Source: Flammula alnicola
Taxonomy: Eukaryota; Basidiomycota; Agaricomycetes; Agaricales; Strophariaceae
Direction of reading: 5' to 3'
Assembly: GCA_015499995.1 (NCBI GenBank)
Contig: JADNRV010000016.1
Location: forward strand, 434,001 to 498,000
DNA: 64,000 bases
Under the pieces are notes generated by a model, which ran no database searches, was not told where the DNA came from, and worked only from the letters and a program-made list of their open reading frames with translations. Position numbers and translations under genes: made by a program. Positions 22,769-34,749 of the stretch are shown here, piece after piece (positions within the stretch are counted from its first letter, which is position 1; each line of letters opens with the position of its first letter).

Positions 22769-24885
22769 ATGTCGTCTTCACCGATGCCTCAATTGCCTGT
22801 CGTACCAGGCACTGAACCTTCGAAGGCGGTTCTCGACTCTTTCCGAATAGCCATCGCAAAACGGCTGTCGGAGACTCTTCCGTTGACGCTTGAACAAGCT
22901 TACTCGGGAGTGGAGAATGGAAAGAAGGGAGAGGATTTTACGGTCGCTATTCCTCGATTCAGGCTTCCGGGCAAGGTCGATGAAATTGGCGCGAAGGTCA
23001 TCGAAAACGTGAGTGTCTGTTTCTGTAACTGAGTCATAACCAGCCTACTGCTATGTTTTTTCTCGAAATTCGTCTTTTCTAATTCACAACTCCAAACCTA
23101 TCCTTTTATTCAGTGATATGATGGCTAAAATATTCTACCCCGCAGTTCCAACCCGACGAATGGATCGAGGCTGTTGCGCTAGACAAAGCCTTCCTCCACT
23201 TCCGGGTGAACACCACCAACATGATCCGCGAAGTGCTCAACCAGGTACACGCCCTCTCTCACTCGACACTCTCAAAACAACCCGAGTATGGTTCCAACGA
23301 ATCGGGCCAGGGCAAGAAAGTCATCATCGAATACTCATCGCCCAACATCGCTAAGTCTTTCCATGTCGGCCATTTGCGAAGCACGATCATCGGCGCGTTC
23401 CTCGCCAACTTGTATAAGGCTTGTGGATGGGAAGTCATCTCTATGAACTATCTCGGCGACTGGGGCACACAGGTGGGTCTCTATATCATCGAGTGGTCGA
23501 GCGATAAGGTAACATCATTTATTCGTTCTAGTTCGGAATGATCGCTACAGGATACGAGAAATACGGCTCCCAAGAGGAGCTCGAAAAAGATGCTATCAAG
23601 CATCTCTTCGACGTCTATGTCAAGGTCAACAGGGACGCCGAAGCGGACCCTAACGTCAAAGTTGAGGCTGCACAGTGGTTCAAGCGCATGGAGGACGGCG
23701 ACGAGGCCGCGCTGAAGAACTGGCGGGTCTGGCGAGAGATGAGCGTGAAGAAGTACGAGCAGGAGTACGAGAGGCTGAACGTCAAGTTCGACGTGTACAC
23801 GGGCGAGAGCAAGGTGGGCAAGGCGTCGATGGACAAGGCGCTCGCCCAGCTGGAGGAGATGGGACTCATCTCAGATTCGGACGGCGCGAAGCTCGTGGAG
23901 CTGGAGAAGTGGAAGCTTGGAAAAGCTGTCGTCCGAAAGAAAGGTACGTTCGCCGCTTTCTGTTTTTATTTATAAAATACCTATCCTAATCACCCTTGCC
24001 ATCCTATAGACGGAACGTCTATCTACCTCACCCGAGATATCGGCGGTGCGATCGAGCGATACGAACAATACAAATTCGACAAGATGATCTACGTCGTTTC
24101 TTCCCAACAAGACCTGCACCTCAGCCAGTTCTTCAAGGTGCTTGATCTGATGGGCTTCCCCTGGGCCAAGTCGCTCGTGCACGTCAACTACGGGCTTGTA
24201 CAGGGCATGAGCACGCGGAAGGGCACCGTCGTGTTCCTGGACCAGATCATCAAGGAGGCTGGGCTCGTCATGCACGAGCAGATGCAGAAGAACGAGGAGA
24301 AGTACGCCGCGGTCGAAGACCCCAACGGAACGAGTCTCGAAATTGGCATCACCGCAGTGAAGATCCAGGATATGGCTGCGAAGAGGTCCGTTGTCGCTTC
24401 ATTTATTTTTTCATGTCTTCCAACAACTGATGGTTGTTTCAACCACCACGTAGGATCAACAACTACACCTTCAACTGGGACCGAATGAAGTCCTTCGAAG
24501 GCGACACCGGGCCCTACCTCCAATATGCCCACGTCCGGCTTGCCTCCATCGGGCGGAAGAACCCGCACCTCCTACCCCTCCCACCCCCGTCCGAGATCGA
24601 CACCGCCTCTCTCGCACAGTACTCGCACGCGCGGGACATCGTGTTCCTCCTGGGACGTATCCCGACGTTGTCAAGACCGCGCTGAAGACGCACGAGCCGA
24701 GCGGGGTTGTGACATTCGCGTTCCGGCTCGCGCATGCCATCTCCAGCGCGTGGGACGTGGTCATCGTGAAGGGCGAGGAGGATTTGGAGAAGGCGCGGGC
24801 GAAGATGTTCCTGTACGAGTGTGCGAGGGACGTGTTGGCGGCTGCGATGCGGCTGTTGAGCATACGGCCTTTGGAGAGGATGTAG
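22769..24885 (+). CDS. RRS1: Arginyl-tRNA synthetase (class Ia), one apparent frameshift
   Basis: Charges tRNA-Arg with arginine. Start ATG 22769 ([14 protein letters not shown]). An N-terminal Add-1-like domain contains [13 protein letters not shown]. The catalytic core starts [24 protein letters not shown], where HVGH is the HIGH motif, followed by [49 protein letters not shown] (the KMSKS-equivalent region) and [25 protein letters not shown] follow. The C-terminal anticodon-binding domain ends [13 protein letters not shown]. Introns lie near 23010, 23505, 23945 and 24388. At about 24,653 the sequence CTCCTGGGACGTATCCC needs one more base (CTG-GGG-ACG-TAT) to pass from VFLL to [11 protein letters not shown]; as written the frame stops early at 24685. 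A genuine break in this essential gene is unlikely. Confidence 0.95.
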
Positions 24886-25225
24886 GATCGTCCAATCTGT
24901 CGGTGCTGGCCTATTGGCCATTAAATATGTTTACGATGTATCAATAATTTTCATTGATTAATTGAGAGGCTTTTCGCTTGAGGCAACGTGTACTCAGAAA
25001 ACTGGTTCCCCCCTGTTTCCACCGCGAAAAAAAAAGCTTGGATCCAAGGCATTAGAGGGGATAAAGATAAATATTATGAGGGTTATCCGAGAGATGTATA
25101 AGGTATGGTAAAGAGTGGAGGTGTCCAAGATGAATAGATGGACAGTAGCAGAAAGAGCAGAAAGATACATATGCAAATAGCCCTGAGAAGAAGTCATAAT
25201 GGCAAGGAAGGATAGAGGTTTTCCA
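24886..25225. other. Intergenic region (convergent 3' ends)
   Basis: 340 bp between the stops of the arginyl-tRNA synthetase and J-protein genes. AT-rich, with possible polyadenylation sequences on both strands. No gene. Confidence 0.5.
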
Positions 25226-27039
25226 TCACTGAGGTCGGCAATCGGGTTCGCCGTCCTCGTCGTCTTCGTCTTCTTCCCAGTCTTCGTCGTCTTCGCCGAA
25301 CTGCGATGCAAAGGCTTGGTCAAAGAAGCGGCCAGCCGGAAAAGACCGAGCACCCACATCGACAATGTCGCTCTCCTCAAAGTCCGCCTCGTCTACAGCT
25401 TCAGGTTGTGGATCGACATCCGTTCGTTTTGGAGGAAGGACTGCCTCAACAGCCTGAAAATTAGGTGTCAACTTCGAATTCTTCAAGAGCAAAGGAAATA
25501 GAGACCAACCTTCACATCCACATTTTAAGCCACTGTCATCTGGCATTTCAATGTGGAATACCACATAGAGATCGCCTTTTCGTCTGGCCGTCGGTAAATC
25601 GGCATGCCTCTCCTCGCAGCACGATGGAATCTTGCGGCTTGATTATTTTTCCAGGAGGAGTTGTCATCTTTATACCTCGTCCGTCGAGGTGCGTGATGAT
25701 GATGCGAGAAAATCCGAGAAGGGCCTCTGACAATGTGATGGTAACATTTGTTAAAAGGTCATTGCCTGATCGTTCAAAGGATTCGTGTTGGCTGGCTTTC
25801 AGGATGAATATGACGTCACCAGCGGGAATGCCAGGCTACCGGAAGCACGTTAAAGGTGGTTCCGGGTCGAAAACTTGAAACGCACCTCTTGATCTCCACC
25901 ACCTGCAAGTACTATTCGTTGGCGATCAGTCATTCCCTTCTCAACAAAGATTTCCTGGCGTGTCTTCTCCTTCACAGTCTTCTCGCCCTTGCATTTCTTA
26001 CACCTGTACGCAGGATGATTACAACACCAATACGAAGACATGATGAAAGGATGCCAACCTTTCTTTCTCCTTCAGCCTTTCGCCAAGACCGTGGCACTCT
26101 TTACATGCAGCTTTTGAGATTCCATAGGCACCTGTCGGCAGCTGTAACACATTGTTTTTAAGCGGACAAATGAGAGAGTGGGGATAAACGCACTCGTATC
26201 TTCGTATTGGTCCAGCCTTGGCCTTCGCAAGTAGAACAAGGTTTAGGTTTGGCATTGCCACGCGCTCCAGAACTTTGTCGAAAAAGCATCAGATGAAGTG
26301 TACAGTGATACAACGTTGAATTGGACATACCCTTTACAGACCGAGCAGATCACTTCCTTCTCCATGTTCATCTTCACGGACTTGCCATTGTACAAATCCT
26401 CCAACGTCACATCGTAGGGTATGACAGAATCTTCTCCCTTTCCTCTCCGCCTTCCACCAGGCATGTCAGGTCCGAAGTCGAATCCGAACATTGGATTTCC
26501 ACCACCACCACCACCAGCGAAAAATTGGGCGAAAAAATTAGCAGGGTCCATGGGATCGCCTCGACTGGACCCCATGCCATCCAATCCATGAGTATCGTAG
26601 GCGGAACGTTTGTTTGCATCACTCAAAATCTCGTAGCTGGAACAATTGTATGGGTAAGTCGTGGATTTCGATAGTAAAGAAGGACAAACGCGGCCGCCAT
26701 CTCTTGGAACTTTTGTCCAGCTTCAGGATCATTGATGTTCTTGTCCTGGAGGAGGAGGTGAGTTGGTACGCTTGGAAAAAATACAAATCACATACCGGAT
26801 GGTGTTCTTTCGCCTTTCAAGTAGTAAGTTCGCAGTCCAACAAGATTCGCGACGAGAAAATACCTTTCTTTTGTAGGCCTTTTTGATTTCGTCTTTTTCC
26901 AGTTGTTAGATATACTGCGTCATTGCAAGTCCCTTGAAGAAATCCCACCTTCAGATGCATTGAACGAAACTCCGAGAAGCTCATAAAGTTCTGTTTCAAT
27001 AGGCACTAGAGGTGGGTCAAATAGAGGTTGAGATTCCAT
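25226..27039 (-). CDS. Class I (type A) J-domain co-chaperone, Ydj1/DNAJA-like
   Basis: Hsp40 that delivers clients to Hsp70 and stimulates its ATPase. Start ATG 27039 (MESQPLFDPPLVPIETELYELLGVS). The J-domain includes QKFQEMAAAYEILSDANKRSAYDTHG; the HPD part sits across short exons near 26790. A Gly/Phe region (FFAGGGGGGNPMFGFDFG) follows, then four CxxC zinc repeats (CSVCKG, CSTCEGQG, CKECHGLG, CKKCKGEK) and the two client-binding beta domains (GDVIFILKASQHESFERSG, ITLSEALLGFSRIIITHLDGR). The tail is very acidic (EDDEDWEEDEDDEDGEPD) and ends CRPQ-stop, in the position of the farnesylated CaaX box of Ydj1. The Pro makes it a non-classical box. About nine introns. Confidence 0.94.
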
Positions 27040-27606
27040 TATAAAATGCTTACTTTTGACGCAATTCTTTCATAAAGATATGTAGAATGGAATATTTCCA
27101 GAAGCTTGCTCGCGTCAAAGAAGGAGAAGGACAGCTGGAAAGAGTCTGAAAGGCGCGCCAAACGATGCGGACCACATCCGATGCGATCTCGATCACACTG
27201 CCGCGTGTTGAAAATTTGAAGCGGAGTTTTTCGTCATTTTTCTCTCTCCACGACTTCACGCCATTCTCTGAAAGTCTGCTCGTATTTCCCGACGTCTTTC
27301 GTACTTCAAATACTTTAGAGCTTCGTGAGTCTTTCTTTCCTGGACCTGGTCTCTTTTATGATGTTTACATCTTATCTACATTGTCCGACTGGTTTAACCA
27401 GAAGTGACGACCAACGTTGCTGATTCTTTTATTTCTCAATCCCTTATCTCCTTGAGCGGTCCTAACGTATTCTTATTTTCTTCTTTAGCCATGTCGTAGT
27501 GTCGAATTTGACGAGACTTCACCTCTTGTCCCACTTTTGGCGCATCTCAACGGTCTCTCGCTTATACACTCCCATTCTTACGAGTCAACTGTATCCATAA
27601 TATAGG
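27040..27606. promoter_or_regulatory. Divergent promoter region of the J-protein and NSUN5 genes
   Basis: 567 bp between divergent start codons. Both genes serve protein production and folding. Apart from the candidate heat-shock element, no element is clear. A CT-rich leader with intron-like pieces precedes the NSUN5 ATG. Confidence 0.45.
27093..27110 (-). promoter_or_regulatory. Candidate heat-shock element upstream of the J-protein gene
   Basis: The sequence TTTCCAGAAGCTTG holds TTC-nn-GAA-nn-TTg, an almost complete three-unit heat-shock element, about 57-70 bp upstream of the J-protein ATG. Hsf1 control is expected for Ydj1-like genes. The third unit is imperfect, so this is a candidate only. 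Confidence 0.35.
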
Positions 27607-29493
27607 ATGAACTTCTACTTTGAAGCTGCTAAGACATTGGACCGCATGGATGCCAAGCAAGGATCTATCAAGGGAATCCTTGCACTCTGCCTGAGAAGGA
27701 CAGGAAGAGGACTGCAGCCCTCGTTATCGAGACGTTGAAATGTAAGGTCTTTGATCTGATCTTAATTTTTGAGCTGTATATAATATAGATAATACAGTCA
27801 AATCCGTTCTTCTTGAAGTCATTGACAATTCAAAGCTCATGAAGGAAGAGCGCAAATTGTCTTCCATGAATCTTGTCCTTACCCTTGTCCACGACCTCCT
27901 CCTTGCGCGAGGCATACAGGCCGGCGACGGCCCCCTTAAACAAGCTATATTGCGCCATAAAACACGCCTACACGGAGAGTTCCAGAAGATAAAGATCAAG
28001 CGTGGTGCGACGTCGAACGAACAACTGGCACACAACGGAGATGAAAGGGCAGGTGATTGAATTCCCTGCTCCAATAGGACTGGTACTCAGTAGCATTGAC
28101 TTGCAGCGCTGATACCTCGTTACGTGCGTGTCAATACGGTGACGGGGACTTTAGAAGAGGCCATAGACCACTTGTTTCACGGGGTTTCATCCTTTCAGAT
28201 CCCTTCTCTTCCAAGTAAGGCATAAGTCACAAACTTCAGTAACCTGCTATTCACATTTTTACTTGTCTCAGGAAAGGATTCTCCAAGGATATGCATGTTC
28301 CGAATCTCCTGCTGTTCTCTCCTAATACAACATTCCAGGACGATCCTCTTTATAATTCCGGGAAAATTATTCTTCAGGATAAAGCATCCTGTTTTCCTGC
28401 CCTTGTCCTGTCGCCGCCCGCTACTGACGAAAGCGTTGTAATCGATGCGACTGCAGCTCCGGGCAACAAAACCTCTCATTTGAGCGCCCTCATGAACAAT
28501 AAAGGAAAGGTCTGGCTCTGTCAAAAATTATAAGCTTATCTGATCTAAATAATCATTGTTTAGCTGTACGCATTTGAGCGTGACCGGAAACGCTTTTCGA
28601 CCCTCAGAATGATGCTTTCCAAAGCTGGATGCTCAAACGTATTGCCGATCAATACTGACTTCCTGACCATCGACCCCAACGATGCTCAGTTTACCTCCGT
28701 TACTCACATGTAAGGCGAGCGATTCAGATTCTATCTTGTCCTTACTGGACAAATCATTTTTTAACGCCTGTCTTCAGTTTGTTAGACCCATCTTGCAGTG
28801 GCTCAGGGATCGTTAATCGATTAGATCACCTACTCGAAGCAGGTACGTTATGGCCTATAAAGTTGCTCCCTATATTTTAAACTGACTGCGTGTGATTGAC
28901 TAGAAACGGAAGACGACTCCTCCAAAGACGATCATCGGCTCGAAAAATTGGCCGCTTTCCAGCTCATGTGATCAAGCATGCCATGAGGTGTACGTCCTGT
29001 CCTCTGTATTTTACCGTCGACGGAACTCCGTCGTTAATTTAAACATATGGGGTTGTTTGGCTTGTCTCTAGTTCCTAACGTCAAGAAGATCGTCTACTCG
29101 ACGTGCAGCATCCACGCTACGGAAAATGAACGTGTTGTAGGCAATGCCCTCGACTCTGAGGAGGCTAAAAGCGGATCATTTCGACTTGCTCCCCAAAACG
29201 AGGTCTTACCTACATGGCCGCGACGCGGATACCCTGACGAACTAAATTCTCCAGGTAAATACGCATAACCAATGTCGCTAACCTTGAAAGCTAAACTGTC
29301 GCTCCAAGATCACGCTTCATCTCTCGTGCGGTGTTTGCCAGGTGAAGATGCCACCAACGGCTTTTTTGTGTCATGCTTCATTAAGGCCTCGGACAATAGT
29401 GTCACGAAGAAGAGGAAAGAGATGGAGGGTGAAGCTACTGAAGCTTCACAGCCCAAAGTTCACAAAAAGAAGAAACGTCTCAAGAGAAAGTAG
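27607..29493 (+). CDS. RCM1: 25S/28S rRNA (cytosine-C5) methyltransferase, NSUN5/Rcm1 family, two apparent frameshifts
   Basis: Nucleolar m5C methyltransferase of large-subunit rRNA. Start ATG 27607 ([23 protein letters not shown]). The SAM-binding block is [19 protein letters not shown], motif IV is [11 protein letters not shown] and motif VI is [16 protein letters not shown], giving the two catalytic Cys of RNA m5C enzymes. RYVRVNT begins the conserved N-terminal part. The tail is basic ([12 protein letters not shown]), a nucleolar-type signal. Introns lie near 27740, 28080, 28215, 28510, 28710, 28842, 28990 and 29255. Two single missing bases are implied: near 27,683 (ILA to [13 protein letters not shown]) and near 28,978 (FQLM to MIKHAM). 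Apart from these the protein is full length. Confidence 0.92.
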
Positions 29494-29823
29494 CATGTCA
29501 AATTACATTTGTGTTACATGACTGATGAATGACAGCAATGAACAACTTCGAGTAGACGAAGTAGGAAAAGATGTCACCGATCTTTCCATTAGGTGCTGCA
29601 GATGCTTCAGGAGACCTGTATAAGTCTGGTGGAAACCTTGCAGGTGAACTTTTGCTGCTGTCAATCAAATAAACTAGTCAACGGTAAAAAGTGGTTACAG
29701 GTAACACGGGTCAAGGTCGGTCAAGCCTGCGCTAGCTAAAAGTGTTTAGAGGGTTTAGTGCTACGGGAAGTCGTTAGAAGGTGAATAAGCGGATGGTCAG
29801 AGCGGCATCAATGATTAGCTGAG
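29494..29823. other. Intergenic region (convergent 3' ends)
   Basis: 330 bp between the stops of the NSUN5 and SF1/BBP genes. No coding character seen. Confidence 0.5.
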
Positions 29824-31675
29824 TTACTGTGCATATTGTCCTTGATAGTAAGACGCGTAATTGGAGTAATCTTGAGGTTGTTGGTAGCCGCCAGCCGAAT
29901 AATTTGACCACTGCCCAGCTCCTGCCCCATATCCTGCAGGTGCCCCGTACCCCGCCCCGTACCCTCCTTGAGGCGGTCGGTAACCTTGCTGTTGCTGATT
30001 GTTATTAGTAGGTTGCACCCAAGATTCTGGTCGACGCCAAGGAGGAATATTGGAACCACCAGCCGTGATATCGTGTCCCATACTTGGAGCATCCCAAGGA
30101 GTCTTTCCCGGATCGCCGGCAGTTACACCCTCTCCAAGTTCAGCCATCAAGCTGGCATATTCCGAGTCAAATCCAGTCCTGTTAAGAGAGGGTGAGGGTC
30201 CGTTGATAGAAACTGCTTGAGCGTTAGGATCTTTGTTGACAGTACAGTCGCGAGCCATGTGACCGGCACTGCCGCAGACACGACAAATGATGTTAGCAGT
30301 AAAATTGCGCTGTTCTGGGCAATCATATTTTCGATGGCCAACACCACCGCAGTTTTGGCAAATCTGGTTTTCGTCATCACGAAGGGTACCATTTAAGGCC
30401 GCCAGTTCGCGCAACTGGTTTCGTTTGTGATCGTTTTGGCCTTCGGGGGTTGAAGCTGCCTATATCATTGTCAGTACGTACAGAGGGGTCTAGAAATCGG
30501 ATTACTCACAGTTTCGATGACCCTGTTAATCATTTTGACGCAAGCTGCTACTTTTTCATCGGTGTCACCGAGAACAAGACAATGAAGGTCCTCCTCAGCG
30601 TCGTCTGCATACTGATCCGGGCGAGCCTTGCCTTCCTTCACACTGCCTTTCCCTCGAATGCTGATCTTTGCCCCGCTCTCGCGTTCCATTTTCTTCAGAC
30701 TGTTCCCGCGAGGTCCAACCAGCAAACCGAAGAAGTTGATTTCTGGGAATTCTTTAACGGGGATATAAACTTTGTCGGATGGGCGTTGTGAGCGTTTTTG
30801 TTGATGGTATTCTACCGGAGGACGAAAATTGGGGTCATTTTTCATGGCACGGTCGACAAGCTTGATACGTTCATCTTCAAGCTTCTTGCGGTAACGGACT
30901 TCGCGAGTATTGGTCCTACGACCATGAGCGTCATAGGTTGGGGGCGGAGAGGACGATCTGGAAGATAAAGAGTAAATATATGCGCATGGATGAGATGGAA
31001 ATTGGTCGAACGCACCTTTCACGCTCAGGAGGGATAAAATCATTCAACCTCAGCTTACGGTTGATTTCCTCCAACCGTAAGTGGATGGCATAATTGTCCA
31101 GCTGAGCCTGTGAGACACCAGCAGCGGAAATAGCCGTAGGTAAACCAGGAATTTCGGTTTTGGCGTCTCCCCAGCGGCTGCGACGTTTGCGAGGTGCATT
31201 GGGATCGACTAATGAAGGTGATGAAGAAGGTCAGGTGGGTTAGTAATGGGTCAGTGTCAGTGAAACTATGGTTTAGGCGCATCCAAGATTATAGACATGA
31301 TTTGCATACAACCTCGAGAAGCCGTCGACGAAACATTGCACGATGTAACGAAGCATAGAAGTCAGGCCAATGAATTTTTATCTGCTTACCTTTTGCGTCC
31401 CCGTTTACAGGCGACTCATCCCGGCCCCTTTTCCCAGGGCTTTCATCCTGATTATGAGAGCGAGGATATGCTGAAGGAGAAGGTTGAGCAAGTTGGGGAG
31501 CTGGCGCATCGTCTGCTGGTGCAGGGCCGAAACGACGGCGTTGTCCAAGTGGAACTGGTAGCCCGAATCAAAAAAAAATATTAGTTTTTTTAAAAATGGG
31601 TTTCAAGAGGGCGCAAACGTACCATCATTCGTTCCAGTAATTTGGCGGGTCGCTGGTTTCCACATTTTGAGATAT
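29824..31675 (-). CDS. MSL5: Branchpoint-binding protein / splicing factor 1 (SF1/BBP)
   Basis: Binds the intron branch site early in spliceosome assembly (E complex) and contacts U2AF65. Start ATG 31675 ([14 protein letters not shown]). Order of parts: a Lys/Arg-rich stretch with a U2AF-ligand motif ([11 protein letters not shown]), a helical segment ([17 protein letters not shown]), and a KH domain with the GxxG-type loop in [19 protein letters not shown] and the QUA2-like extension. Two CCHC zinc knuckles follow ([14 protein letters not shown] and [14 protein letters not shown]), then a Gly/Tyr/Gln-rich tail ([20 protein letters not shown]), ending QYAQ-TAA. Introns lie near 30460-30510, 30955-31015, 31205-31310 and 31565-31620. 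Length and domain order are normal for the family. Confidence 0.96.
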
Positions 31676-33647
31676 TATTCAAGAAAAAGACGCAAAAAGA
31701 GGGAGTAGATCGTTGGCGGTGGTGATGGGAGTACAGAACAGACCTCGCATACATCCACGTTGATTCGTCGTCGGCTGACTCCTTTGATTACGTAATTTCT
31801 TCACACGACCAACAGGCGCCAGCCCTTAAGCTTACATCATCATGCCTTCTGAATACGGATTTAAGAGCTTGATTTTGGTATAGTTATCCGTAGAACCTCT
31901 TTTGATTTTAGTGCGTGGATTTTTATTTGTAGTTTTTCTGACCTTTTACCCAGAGCACAAGTATGGTCATTTTTCGGCGACTTTTTGACACGAAGAGACC
32001 TCTTCGTCGGGACCACTTTAAGTAATTACATCACATCGCATCATTTCACCTCGTTTTACTAGTGCAAATCAAAGTTAGCATCCGCCAGCCGATTCGTAAC
32101 GCTGTCTTCATCTTCATGTAAGCGCGGGCTGCGGTCAGGAGGTCTCAAGCCCCCATAATGAATGATGGTATGCTTCCTTGTCAATGAACAGTATCTTGAG
32201 ATTTCTTTTGGGCTCCTTTTTTCTACTAAACTTTGGTGTTTCTACACGAGATTATTAATATTATACAACAAGACGAGTGCTGGAGCGCTCAGCGCCCAAC
32301 CATTGAAGTACCGAATCATTATTCCGGCCTTCAGATTACTCGTAATAAATTGATTCTCATCGGACCAATTAATTGAATGACGCGGAGATGGGAGGAGATA
32401 GTATGTTGATAATTTGATTGCCTGCAGGACAACCCCGCATAAAAATTAGACTCGCGGCACCCTATCACATCCCCACGGAATCCCGCCGCTCTGCAAGACG
32501 GCTTGAAAGGTAACCGGGGTTCCATTCAACGATCGTTGTCCGGTTCAATCTGCAGCCCCAGTTTTCACGCGCAGGAATTTTTTAATCGGCGACCTCTTCA
32601 AAGATAACCCATAGATAGACAAGAAGGGAAACTATTTATCGACACTTCGACTGACACACGCAGATATGTCCGCGTACGTGTCCATCTGACTCCGGAACTT
32701 GATCTACTGCCAGGCGGACTCGCAATTTTCTCCACAGCACAGTTGAAATATATACCCCAGATCTAATGTGCTCTATGTTTTTGAAGCCTCGCTGACCACA
32801 CGCAGTAAGGTAGCACATGGTGAAGTATATTGCGGGTGAAAGATCATTTCCCTGTGTTATAAGGCGATTACTTTGTTACATAGGAGCAATAGAGTTATGT
32901 TACCGGTGTGACAAACGCTTGACCCTTTTCGGGTCCCAACACGTGCTCTGTAATAAATCTTACACCAACTGAGATCTTGAACTTTTGAAGAGTCCTTTTG
33001 GGCGAAGAGTGCGACGGCCTGGTTAACAACCATGGCCCATGGCCCGCGGCCCACTAGTGGGCGCTATTTGGATTCAATATTCAGATATATATCCCCGAAA
33101 CAGCCAAGTATTCGCGCCGCATGATAATTCGGTAGGCACGACGCGCAGGGGAATTGGATGCGCTGTGCATGATGTCTTACAACTTTTGTTCTGAAGCCGT
33201 CGAAGTTCGGAGCTGTATGGCCCGACAGACAACCTGTCAACCTTAGGAGGCGTGAGTCTACAACACATTCTGTGTGACGACTTTTGTTTAACTCGCTGTC
33301 TTGAAGAGTCGTGTACAACTTGCTGTGAGTTGTTTAAGGGTACTTGTGATAAAACCGGTGAGTTCCACTTCATCCCCAAAAGAACTCTGGAAGCTATACC
33401 TCTGCAGATGTGCACACAGAGGAGAACGGGGCGCCAGACGGTCTATGTCCATTGCCAGCCTTCGGTTTTCAGGGTTGCCATGAACTGGCCAGGCCATGGG
33501 CGTTTTCGATCGTATTGCCTTTTATGGTGCAACATGCAATGAATATTTCAAGCCCGATGCGCACCGTCGGAAGTTCCTTTATATGTTTGTTGGTGGACAG
33601 CCAAGACACAACTTTCCCTCCGTACCTCTCGGTTACCCTCCATCTCC
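31676..33647. other. Long intergenic region
   Basis: Almost 2 kb between divergent genes, SF1/BBP (-) and the bZIP factor (+), the largest gene-free stretch in the left two thirds. Base composition is mixed, with a GC-rich near-palindromic patch at 33027-33062 (CCATGGCCCATGGCCCGCGG). Frames of 60-110 codons occur on both strands but overlap one another and resemble no known protein. A long promoter for the bZIP gene is plausible. Confidence 0.45.
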
Positions 33648-34749
33648 ATGTCCTCAAAAAGAGGCCGCAAACGTAACGATAATCTTCCACCGAATCGCGC
33701 TCGAGATGTTCAGAGGGCATTTCGAGCTCGGCGCGCTGCCCACCTTCAGGTATGAAATTCCTTTACCGTAGGATGTGAAATTTCATTAAAGTGCATTTCC
33801 GCTTTCCGTAAATGTTTTTCGCCGTTAGGCCTTGGAGCAGAGAGTCTCTGAACTCGAGGAAGAAAACGATTGCCTCCGGTCGGCATTGCGTCTCCCACCA
33901 TCAACGAGGCCCCCGTTAGGAAAAGGTCCCACCGGAAAAGATAAAGCGAAAAGTTTTCCGGGCAGCCACGCTCAATCCCTGGGCTTCACTTCTAGTCGTG
34001 AATCATCTGCCGCAAATTCGCCTCCGTCGCGCGCAAGCTCCGCCTCGCCATCTGGTATCACAATTTCGATGTCTTCTTCGCAACCTATGACAGTGATCGA
34101 CGACGGCAATTGGAACGACACTCTGTTGTTAAACGACCACCCGCAGCGACACCACCATCCCGACGACGTCCCTGGCCCCTCGGACATGCCGTATCATATT
34201 GCGCCCATGACAGCGCCTGTGGCGGCCCCCCTAGCGGTGAAGCCGTTGCAATACTCATACAACCACACATTCCCTTCATCGTCTCGCTCGTTATCAAACA
34301 GTCTATACGCGGTTAGTCCTATACCCTATTCCCACTCGTCGGACCGGCCCATGGGATCCAGTTATGGTGTTCAAAACTTCAATATTCGTGGGGACATACG
34401 CGATGAGCCTTCGCGCCAGCAATACTCATATAATCAATCTTTCACACCGCACGACCCCAACCTCCATAGCCAGACACCATCACCCAACATCCACTCTCAT
34501 TTGCACAACCACCACTCCACTCAGGAGGAATCGCCTCTACCATATGCTCCTCATCGACGGTCTCTGACTGACCCTCAGGGGTTTTCTCTAGGCGAAGGGT
34601 TTCCGCATCTCCCCAACCCCACGCACCTCCAGCACAATCCTCGACCTCCTGATTACATGCGTGAGCAAGATAACCACAACATGCATCTGACAGTATCTTC
34701 TCGCTCTGGAGCATACGGTCCAGATGGACGGCTGAACCCAATTTCGTGA
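33648..34749 (+). CDS. bZIP transcription factor (fungal AP-1/Yap-like)
   Basis: Sequence-specific DNA-binding regulator. Exons 33648-33749 and 33829-34749 join to 340 residues. The basic region and zipper open the protein: KRGRKRNDNLPPNRARDVQR, then AFRARRAAHLQALEQRVSEL, then EEENDCLRSALRL, with Leu spacing of a short zipper. The intron splits the basic region from the zipper. The rest is disordered and rich in Ser, Pro, His and Gln, with no cysteine-rich domain of the Yap1 redox type. In the basic region the Q-R-A-F-R core is normal, but the usually invariant Asn four residues before Gln is Ala; an Asn stands two residues earlier. Target genes cannot be inferred. Confidence 0.9.

Noticed and set aside
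33027..33062. GC-rich near-palindrome (CCATGGCCCATGGCCCGCGG) as a hairpin or terminator
   Set aside because: Too short and imperfect, and such terminators do not apply to a nuclear fungal gene; left as a composition note.
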